Shown here in pieces: positions 58,042 through 64,000 of a stretch of DNA of 64,000 nt. The notes under the pieces were generated by a model. The model ran no database searches and was not told the DNA's origin. It saw nothing but the letters and a program-made list of their open reading frames with translations. The translations under genes and the position numbers were made by a program. Origin of the DNA: Verrucomicrobiaceae bacterium (GTDB lineage Bacteria > Verrucomicrobiota > Verrucomicrobiia > Verrucomicrobiales > Verrucomicrobiaceae); NCBI GenBank assembly GCA_947507875.1, contig CANNQP010000002.1:62001-126000 (forward strand), in the 5' to 3' direction. Numbering within the stretch: the first letter of the stretch is position 1; every line of letters begins with the position of its first letter.

Positions 58042-59172
58042 ATGTCTCCCGTTCTGCAAACTCTCACAGACTTGGTTCGCATCAACAGCGTAAACCCTTC
58101 GTATCAAGGTGGTCCTGGGGAAGCAGCGATGGCTGAATATCTGATGCATTTTTTTGGATCTCATGGGGTGGAATGCTGGAAGCAAGCCGTGTGGCCAGAT
58201 CGACCAAATGTTCTGGCGCGGCTTCCAGGACGTGATTCTAGCCGTCGCGTGGTGCTGGAAGCTCATATGGATACCGTATCGATTCAGGGAATGACCATTG
58301 CTCCCTTCCATCCGCAAGTCTCCGGCGGAAGACTTTATGGACGCGGTGCCTGTGACACCAAGGGTGGCCTTGCCGGAATGATGCAGGCGTTGATTGCACT
58401 GAAGCAAGACGGCATCACCCCGCCTTGTGAAGTCTTGCTAGCGGCGACTGTGGATGAGGAGTTCTCCTACAGAGGTGTCGTTAAGCTTTGTGAAAACCTG
58501 CAGGCTGAGGCCGCCATCGTCGCCGAACCAACAGAGCTCAGACTTGTGGTAGCGACCAAAGGTGTTCTGCGCTGCCGCATCCAAGTCAAAGGTCGTAGCG
58601 CACATAGTTCGAAGCCTCACCTTGGCATCAATGCGATCTCACACATGGCACGCGTCATCGCAGCGATAGAGGCCGATGATGCAGAACTAGCGAGCAGACA
58701 GCATCCACTGGTCGGCTCGGGCACGTGCAATATCGGCGTCATCTCAGGGGGGGTGCAGGTGAATTTCGTGCCGGATCTTTGCACGATCGAAATTGATCGA
58801 AGGTTGCTGCCGGGAGAAAGCGCTGAGTCCGCGGTGGCTCATTATCGCGCTCTTCTTGGTCGTCTTGATGGCATCCATGCCGAAATCGAAGAGCCGTTGC
58901 TGTTGGTCGATGAAGCCCTGGATACTCCGCTAACTTCACCCGTGGTGAAAGTGGCCTCCACCGTGCTGTCTTCTCTCGGTCTACAGGCTGACCCCGTGGG
59001 AGTGCCTTTTGGATGTGACGCTAGCAAACTCTCGCGTGCTGGCATTCCCTCGATTGTGTTTGGCCCAGGCAGCATTGATCAGGCGCACACGGCGGATGAG
59101 TCCGTTGAACTAGATCAAGTGGAGGCAGCTTTCGAATTTTATCAGCATTTTCTCCGCAGCTTCGTGGACTAA
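58042..59172 (+). CDS. M20-family metallopeptidase / ArgE-DapE-type deacylase
   Basis: From the ATG at 58042 the 376-residue product shows the M20 zinc hydrolase motifs: VVLEAHMDTVS (His, Asp), RGACDTKGGLAGMM (bridging Asp), ATVDEEFSYRG (Glu pair) and VAEPTELRLVVATKG, then the dimerisation domain, and GVPFGCDASKLSRAGIPSIV with the last metal ligands. Closest in pattern to acetylornithine deacetylase or succinyl-diaminopimelate desuccinylase; the exact substrate is not clear. A TTG at 58033 is an alternative start. Its stop overlaps by 4 bases the convergent hypothetical frame. Confidence 0.9.
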   Translation: MSPVLQTLTDLVRINSVNPSYQGGPGEAAMAEYLMHFFGSHGVECWKQAVWPDRPNVLARLPGRDSSRRVVLEAHMDTVSIQGMTIAPFHPQVSGGRLYGRGACDTKGGLAGMMQALIALKQDGITPPCEVLLAATVDEEFSYRGVVKLCENLQAEAAIVAEPTELRLVVATKGVLRCRIQVKGRSAHSSKPHLGINAISHMARVIAAIEADDAELASRQHPLVGSGTCNIGVISGGVQVNFVPDLCTIEIDRRLLPGESAESAVAHYRALLGRLDGIHAEIEEPLLLVDEALDTPLTSPVVKVASTVLSSLGLQADPVGVPFGCDASKLSRAGIPSIVFGPGSIDQAHTADESVELDQVEAAFEFYQHFLRSFVD

Positions 59173-59585
59173 CCGATTCCGTCGCGTTTCGTCCACCCCG
59201 AGCGATCGCGAAGAGCCTCTACGCCGTCTCCTTTGTTTCGCAAAACTTGCTGAAACGCTGAGATCAAGGCTTGATTCAGATGAGTCAATGCACCCTGCTC
59301 GAGTTTCAAAAGGACTTCTGGGCAAGTTTGAGAATGGATCTTGGGGGCGACCTGTTTGTCAGACCGATTGTTCACAGCGGCCACTTCAGGGGCAGTCTCG
59401 AACAGCGACCAAGGCTTTTTCGGCTTATCGAATGAATGGCCATCTTCTCTGCATGCCGTCGAGTCGCTAAGGTACTTTGAGCGATCCTGTTCCTGGATCT
59501 TGATCTCTTTCACCGAGGACAAAACCATCTGGAATGGGTTGAGATCGAAGTCTGGAGAAAACGAGGAGATTGGAAACGTTTTCAT
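59169..59585 (-). CDS. Hypothetical protein, 138 residues
   Basis: The frame begins at an ATG (MKTFPISSFSPDFDLNPF) and runs convergently into the M20 gene. Its codon use looks protein-like and no better frame covers the stretch. The sequence is mixed charged and polar with a helical C-terminal part (LNQALISAFQQVLRNKGDGV); no signal peptide or membrane segment. No ribosome-binding site is seen. It is divergent from cysI across an AT-rich region. It may be a real small gene of unknown role or a chance frame. Confidence 0.5.
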   Translation of the reverse strand: MKTFPISSFSPDFDLNPFQMVLSSVKEIKIQEQDRSKYLSDSTACREDGHSFDKPKKPWSLFETAPEVAAVNNRSDKQVAPKIHSQTCPEVLLKLEQGALTHLNQALISAFQQVLRNKGDGVEALRDRSGWTKRDGIG

Positions 59586-59624
59586 TATGGAATATATATT
59601 TAATATAAAAATTATGCAAATACG

Positions 59625-59649
59625 ATCATAAATTCCATAAAATTATGAT
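59625..59649. promoter_or_regulatory. Inverted repeat ATCATAA-N11-TTATGAT in the AT-rich cysI/hypothetical intergenic region
   Basis: Two 7-base arms (59625-59631 and 59643-59649) separated by 11 bases lie in a stretch of A and T about 40 bases from the hypothetical gene start and 120 bases before cysI. The form is that of an operator for a dimeric regulator; which gene it would control is not known. Confidence 0.4.
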
Positions 59650-59673
59650 TTTTCCACACATTCGCATTCACTA

Positions 59674-59692
59674 GTCTATTTTTCCCATAGAC
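59674..59692. promoter_or_regulatory. Inverted repeat GTCTAT-N7-ATAGAC upstream of cysI
   Basis: A perfect 6-base inverted repeat (59674-59679 and 59687-59692) with a 7-base spacer (TTTTCCC) lies about 75 bases before the cysI ATG. Sulfur-assimilation genes in many bacteria are controlled by dimeric regulators binding such sites, so an operator role for cysI is plausible but not shown. Confidence 0.45.
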
Positions 59693-59767
59693 AATAAGAT
59701 GATCTTGCTGCCAAAGACTTGCTTTCCCTTTCAATCTTGGCATAGGTTGTCCTTCACTCCTACCCAC

Positions 59768-61564
59768 ATGTCCAAAGCCTCCGTTGAAGAAATCAAGCTC
59801 GCCTCCGCCGGTCTCCGTGGTCAGCTCGCCGAGCAGTTTGCTGACACCAGCACCCCTAACATTCCGGAGGACAGTAACATTCTTCTGAAACACCACGGTT
59901 CCTACCAACAGGACGACCGTGACCGCCGCGCTCAATTGACGAAAGAGAAAAAGGACAAAGCCTGGAGCTTCATGATCCGCAGCAAGATGCCAGGCGGTCG
60001 TATCACCGCGAAGCAGTGGATGATCCATGATGACCTTTGCACCAAAGCCTTCGGCAACATGCGTCTGACCAACCGTCAGGGAATCCAGCTGCATGGCGTA
60101 CTCAAAGGTGGCCTGAAAGAGGTCATCCATAACGTTTGCCACAGCGGCCTTAGCACGATGGGTGCCTGCGGTGATGTGGTGCGCAACACCATGGGACCTG
60201 CCGCACCGATCAAAGACAAAGTCCACGCCGATACCCAAAAACTGACCGAAGAAATTAGCCAGCGCTTTCTGTGGAGATCCTCCGCCTACGCTGACATCTG
60301 GCTGGATGGTGAAAAAGTGGAACCAACCTGGATTAAAGATCCTGAAGTGAATCCTGCCGTTCGTCAGGTCACCCAGACCACGGAGGGTGAAGATCCGATT
60401 TACGGCAAAATTTACCTGCCACGGAAATTCAAGATTGGCGTGGCCATCCAGCCCTGCAATGACGTGGATCTTTTCTCTCAAGACGTCGGCTTCGTGCCCC
60501 ATGTCGTCGATGGAGAAGTCGAAGGTTACACCATCACGGTCGGTGGCGGCTTTGGCATGAGCCATGGCCAATTGACCACCCGGCCCTTCCTGGCCCAGCC
60601 ACTGCTTTATGTGAAGCGTGCTCATGTAGTGGACGCCTGCGAGGCCATCGTGACGACCCAGCGCGATCATGGCAACCGCACGGAGCGCAAAAATGCTCGC
60701 TTGAAATACACCGTGCAAAGCATGGGCATTGATGGCTTCCGCGAAGAAGTGGTCCGCCGCCTACCTGGCATCGAAACCTTCCCTGCCAAGCCCCTGCACT
60801 TTGACTCCGTCGAAGACACTTTGGGCTGGCACGAACAGGGAGATGGCAACCTCTACTGCTGCGTTTACGTCAGCATGGGACGCATTGTCGATGTGGCCGG
60901 TGGCCCGCAGTATCGTAGCGCTTTTGCCGAGATCGCGACGAAGCTGGATCTGCCCTACGTCGTCACGCCCAACACAAATCTCATCATCGCTGACGTGACT
61001 CCCGCGCAGAAAGATTTGGTGAATGAAATCCTCGCCAAGCATGGTGTCGTCCACGCAGATGACGTTGGCTTCACTCGTGCCCGCAAAGTAGCTCATGCAT
61101 GCGTGGCCTTGCCAACCTGCGGATTGGCTCTGAGCGAGTCCGAGCGCGCTCTGCCTGGCCTCATGGACAAGATCGACCCCGTGCTGGAAGAACTCGGACT
61201 GGCCAACGAGCCCATCCTTTTCCGCATGACAGGATGCCCGAATGGCTGCGGTCGCCCCTACAACGCTGATTTCGGTTTTGTCGGTCGTGCTCCGAACAAA
61301 TGGGCCATGTTCGTCGGCGGCAGCATCCGTGGCGACCGGCTGGCCGGGCTGGAGTACAAATCAGTCACCGGTGACGAAATCCCCGCCCGCGTTCGCTCCA
61401 TCTTGGAAGCTTACAAAGCAGAGCGCCAGCCCGGTGAAATCTTTGCCGATTGGTTTGGTCGCACTCGCGTGAAAGGCGAGGAGCCAACGCCTGAGCAATT
61501 CCACGTGGAACTCGCCGAACGTGCCGCCAAGCTGGCTGGAGACAAGGTCGCCGAAGCCGGCTGA
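59768..61564 (+). CDS. cysI: Assimilatory sulfite reductase hemoprotein (CysI type)
   Basis: CysI reduces sulfite to sulfide with six electrons at a siroheme-4Fe-4S centre. From the ATG at 59768 the 598-residue product begins MSKASVEEIKLASAGLRGQL. The ferredoxin-like half-domain is in MPGGRITAKQWMIHDDLCTK; the cluster cysteines are in VALPTCGLALSESE (with an upstream C in ACVALPTC) and FRMTGCPNGCGRPYNADFGF. This C-x5-C ... C-x3-C arrangement is that of sulfite/nitrite reductases, and the overall pattern best matches CysI. No cysJ, cysH or cysD/N is adjacent. It converges with the DUF1501 gene 6 bases away. Confidence 0.93.
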   Translation: MSKASVEEIKLASAGLRGQLAEQFADTSTPNIPEDSNILLKHHGSYQQDDRDRRAQLTKEKKDKAWSFMIRSKMPGGRITAKQWMIHDDLCTKAFGNMRLTNRQGIQLHGVLKGGLKEVIHNVCHSGLSTMGACGDVVRNTMGPAAPIKDKVHADTQKLTEEISQRFLWRSSAYADIWLDGEKVEPTWIKDPEVNPAVRQVTQTTEGEDPIYGKIYLPRKFKIGVAIQPCNDVDLFSQDVGFVPHVVDGEVEGYTITVGGGFGMSHGQLTTRPFLAQPLLYVKRAHVVDACEAIVTTQRDHGNRTERKNARLKYTVQSMGIDGFREEVVRRLPGIETFPAKPLHFDSVEDTLGWHEQGDGNLYCCVYVSMGRIVDVAGGPQYRSAFAEIATKLDLPYVVTPNTNLIIADVTPAQKDLVNEILAKHGVVHADDVGFTRARKVAHACVALPTCGLALSESERALPGLMDKIDPVLEELGLANEPILFRMTGCPNGCGRPYNADFGFVGRAPNKWAMFVGGSIRGDRLAGLEYKSVTGDEIPARVRSILEAYKAERQPGEIFADWFGRTRVKGEEPTPEQFHVELAERAAKLAGDKVAEAG

Positions 61565-61570
61565 TCCATC

Positions 61571-63004
61571 TCACACCACCAGATCGCGAATCACATGCCC
61601 GTGCACATCCGTGAGGCGGCGGTCAATCCCGTTATGCCTCACGGTTAGTTTTTCGTGATCAATGCCAAGCAGGTGCAGCATCGTCGCGTGGATGTCATAG
61701 CAGGTCGTCGGGTTGGCGCGGTCGAGCGGCTTGTAGCCCCATTGATCGCTCTCACCCGCCGTGACACCGCCCTTGATGCCGCCACCGCACAGCCAGTTGG
61801 TGAAGACATAGGGATTGTGGTCGCGCCCTTTGCCGCCCTGCGTGCTCGGCATGCGTCCAAACTCCGTCGTCCACAAAATGATCGTCTCATCGAGCAGGCC
61901 ACGTTGTTTCAAATCGAGAATCAGCGCCGAAACGGCCTTCGCCATGCCCCAGGCGAGCGGACCGTGGTCGCGCTCGACGTCTTCGTGGCTGTCCCAATTG
62001 CGGCGCGGGAAACCGTTGTCGTTGCCGCTCCAGATCTGCACAAAGCGCACGCCGCGTTCCAGCAATCGACGCGCCGCGAGGCACTTGCGGCCCATGTAGT
62101 CGGCTTCTTCCTCGGCATTGATCTCCGTGGGCCAGACTTTGCGATGCTCCTGGATGCCATACATCGTTTTCATCGCATCGGACTCTTTTGAGATGTCCAA
62201 AGCCTCCGGCGCAGCGAGCTGCATCTTTGCGGCCAGTTCGTAGCTCTGAATGCGACTTTCGAGCCGCGAGTCCTCCTCACGCAAGGCAGCGTGTTTTTGG
62301 TTCAACTGCTTCAAAAGATCAAAACCACCGCGATCCGACCTCGCTGAGATGTAGCGGCCATTTTTATGCGGAAACAAATCGGAGATCGGCACCTCCGCGC
62401 CGGGATAAATGATCGTCCCGGCATGCTGCGACGGCAAAAACGCCGAATCCCAGTTCTTCGGTCCATTCGAGGCAAACCCGCGATGATCCGGCAGCACGAC
62501 AAAGGTCGGCAAATTGTCGCTGATCGAGCCCAGCGCATAACTCACCCAGCAGCCCATGCCAGGAAAGCCGGGCAAATTGAAGCCCGTGGCTTGGAGCAGC
62601 GTGCCTTGCGAGTGCACGCCAGTCTTTCCTACCATGTTATGCACGAAAGCCATGTCATCCGCGCAGGCCCCGAGCGGCGCCACGGCCTCGCTGAGCATCT
62701 TGCCGCTTTGGCCGTAAGGTTTGAAGTCCCACACCGGCTTCTTCCAGGGGCCGAGGCCGTTTTGAAAGGCCTCCACCGCCTCGCCGAAGTTTGACTCTTC
62801 GCCATGATGCTTCACCAGCGCCGGTTTGAAGTCGAAAAGATCGATATGGCTCGCCGCGCCGCCCATGAAGAGCTGCACCACGCGTTTCGCCTTCGGCGCG
62901 ATGACTTGCGAGCGATGCGACGTCTCCGCTGCCTGCATCGAGGCAAACGCGAGCGCTCCGAAACCTTGTCCGGTCGTTTGAAGAAGCTGGCGTCGGGTGA
63001 GCAT
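61571..63004 (-). CDS. DUF1501 family protein, second copy, paired with DUF1553
   Basis: The 477-residue protein starts MLTRRQLLQTTGQGFGALAF, a twin-arginine-type export signal. The DUF1501 body has KAKRVVQLFMGGAASHIDLF, GMGCWVSYALGSISDNLPTF, FVQIWSGNDNGFPRRNWDSH, ERDHGPLAWGMAK and ETIILWTTEFGRMPSTQGGK, ending in GGVTAGESDQWGYKPLDR. It is a planctomycete-type DUF1501 (sulfatase-like fold, possibly metal-binding), clearly different from the 6399-8189 protein. Its start is 2 bases after the stop of the DUF1553 gene, so the two form an operon read from the right. Confidence 0.93.
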   Translation of the reverse strand: MLTRRQLLQTTGQGFGALAFASMQAAETSHRSQVIAPKAKRVVQLFMGGAASHIDLFDFKPALVKHHGEESNFGEAVEAFQNGLGPWKKPVWDFKPYGQSGKMLSEAVAPLGACADDMAFVHNMVGKTGVHSQGTLLQATGFNLPGFPGMGCWVSYALGSISDNLPTFVVLPDHRGFASNGPKNWDSAFLPSQHAGTIIYPGAEVPISDLFPHKNGRYISARSDRGGFDLLKQLNQKHAALREEDSRLESRIQSYELAAKMQLAAPEALDISKESDAMKTMYGIQEHRKVWPTEINAEEEADYMGRKCLAARRLLERGVRFVQIWSGNDNGFPRRNWDSHEDVERDHGPLAWGMAKAVSALILDLKQRGLLDETIILWTTEFGRMPSTQGGKGRDHNPYVFTNWLCGGGIKGGVTAGESDQWGYKPLDRANPTTCYDIHATMLHLLGIDHEKLTVRHNGIDRRLTDVHGHVIRDLVV

Positions 63005-63006
63005 GG

Positions 63007-64000
63007 CTAGTCGATGAAGCTGAATTCGTTGAGGTTCAAAATCACGCGGCAGACGTTTTCGAGACCTTCACGCTTCGCATAGTCCTCGAGTGCGGCGAGT
63101 TCTTCCGCCGTGGGCTCGCGGGCGAGGGCGAGCTGGAAGGCACGTTTCACGCTGCCGGCATGCGCGGCGAAGTGCTTGGCCATGGTCACGGTGAGGCCGT
63201 TGTTCATCATCGCGAGCGCTTGCAGCGGGCTGAGCGACTCGTTGCGTTTGTCCACGCGCATGGACGGATCAGCGCAGTCGAGCACCGTCATGAAGGGCTG
63301 CTGCTGGCTGCGCACGATGAAGCGGTAGATGCTGCGGCGATGGCTCTTCGGGTCCTCGGGATCGTGCAGATGGTATTCGTAGTGCGGCGAGTGCTGCGGC
63401 TTGTCGATGACGAAGTCCTGAAAGCTCGGCCCGCCCATCGTGAGATCGAGTTTGCCGCTCACCGCGAGGATGGAATCACGAACGGCCTCCGCGTCGAGTT
63501 TGCGGCGGGTTTGGCGGGAGAGAAACTCATTTGATCCGTCTGATCGGACTGATCCGTCGGATGATTGGCGGTAAGTCTCACTCATCACGATGAGCTTGTG
63601 CAGCTTCTTCAAACTGCCGCCAAGGTCGTCGCGAAAGGTCACCGCCAGCCAGTCGAGCAACTCGGGATGGCTCGGCTTCGCGCCCATGCGGCCGAAATCG
63701 TTCGCGGTCTCCACCAATCCGCGACCGAAGTGATGCTGCCACACGCGGTTCACGATGCTGCGCCAGGTGAGCGCGTTGTTCGGATGCGTGATCCACTTCG
63801 CCAAAGCGGCGCGTCGGGCGGCTTCATCCTGACCGCGAAGCTCAAAAGGAATGTCGAAGAGACCCGCGAGCGCTTGAATCGTGTTCGGCCCGACCTCCTG
63901 CGCGGGCTGTTTCATGTCGCCCCGCTTGAGCACCTGAATCGTGCGCGGTGTGCCGTGGGTGCCTTTGAAGGCTCCACTGCCGTAGTGAACGGCGCCGGCA
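63007..64000 (-). CDS. DUF1553 (PSD1) domain protein, 5' partial at window edge
   Basis: About 330 residues are visible; the frame is open to base 64000, so the N-terminus (normally a cytochrome c-like/PSC and DUF1549 region) lies outside. Visible parts match the C-terminal DUF1553 domain: VLKRGDMKQPAQEVGP, LAKWITHPNNALTWRSIVNR, VWQHHFGRGLVETANDFGRM, ASHPELLDWLAVTFRDD-type segment, and SIYRFIVRSQQQPFMTVLDC with NESLSPLQALAMMNNGL. Such proteins are exported and thought to take part in polysaccharide degradation in these phyla, without firm function. It is coupled to the downstream DUF1501 gene. Confidence 0.92.
   Translation of the reverse strand, partial: AGAVHYGSGAFKGTHGTPRTIQVLKRGDMKQPAQEVGPNTIQALAGLFDIPFELRGQDEAARRAALAKWITHPNNALTWRSIVNRVWQHHFGRGLVETANDFGRMGAKPSHPELLDWLAVTFRDDLGGSLKKLHKLIVMSETYRQSSDGSVRSDGSNEFLSRQTRRKLDAEAVRDSILAVSGKLDLTMGGPSFQDFVIDKPQHSPHYEYHLHDPEDPKSHRRSIYRFIVRSQQQPFMTVLDCADPSMRVDKRNESLSPLQALAMMNNGLTVTMAKHFAAHAGSVKRAFQLALAREPTAEELAALEDYAKREGLENVCRVILNLNEFSFID

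Noticed and set aside
1..64000. tRNA, rRNA, CRISPR arrays, insertion sequences, prophage genes
   Set aside because: Intergenic gaps were read on both strands; no cloverleaf with a T-loop, no spaced direct repeats and no transposase or phage motifs were found.

Overview
The window is bacterial chromosome and most likely comes from the Verrucomicrobia, probably a Prosthecobacter/Verrucomicrobium-like member of the Verrucomicrobiaceae. This is an inference from gene content. The window has two DUF1501 cassettes (one with DUF1800, one with DUF1553), a TIGR04073-like small exported protein, an SHD1-domain protein, a sigma factor/FecR-LamG pair, a histone-tail-like GYF protein, and many exported proteins of the planctomycete-verrucomicrobial kind. 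No rRNA, tRNA, CRISPR array, prophage or intact insertion sequence was found. Both ends cut genes: a DUF1800 protein at the left and a DUF1553 protein at the right.

Layout: 1-8.6 kb holds a giant repeat-bearing DUF1800 protein, its DUF1501 partner and an orphan RelE-like protein. 8.6-24 kb is mainly housekeeping: proC, accB-accC, a truncated haemoglobin with a DUF2256 protein, metG, trpS, dapB-folK-phosphodiesterase, an NDP-forming acyl-CoA synthetase, holA and fdhD. 23.6-28.7 kb carries a histidine kinase/response regulator pair divergent from a sugar-binding-type lipoprotein, then an SHD1/protease-like exported protein. 28.9-35.0 kb is gltB-gltD, closed by a clear terminator.

35.2-37.1 kb is a small defence-like island: a DUF4411 PIN-type protein, an XRE-ImmA/IrrE protein overlapping it by 8 bases, and a remnant of a type I restriction specificity subunit (hsdS). 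37.4-40 kb holds a MurG/MGDG-type glycosyltransferase and small proteins. 40-46 kb looks like a nucleoside or ribose scavenging set: two exported nucleoside hydrolase paralogues and an ABC permease and binding protein, but no ATPase. It is interrupted by an oppositely oriented isocitrate dehydrogenase gene and punctuated by two large inverted repeats. The binding protein's best start codon is out of frame by one base at a run of seven T.

46-49.5 kb carries secG with a long low-complexity tail, an M23 peptidase, a PQQ-type beta-propeller and a small unknown protein with a strong terminator. 49.7-51.7 kb is a sigma factor/FecR-LamG pair. 51.7-59.2 kb contains ssb and what may be metal uptake: a zinc-type binding lipoprotein, a TonB-dependent receptor, and an exported protein with an EF-hand-like loop, together with a dehydratase and an M20 peptidase. 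59.6-61.6 kb is an AT-rich control region and cysI (assimilatory sulfite reductase). The window ends with a DUF1553-DUF1501 pair on the minus strand.

Coordinates were read by eye. Start codons were often moved downstream of the longest open frame when a signal peptide or family N-terminus begins there. Functional names rest on recognised motifs, not on database searches.
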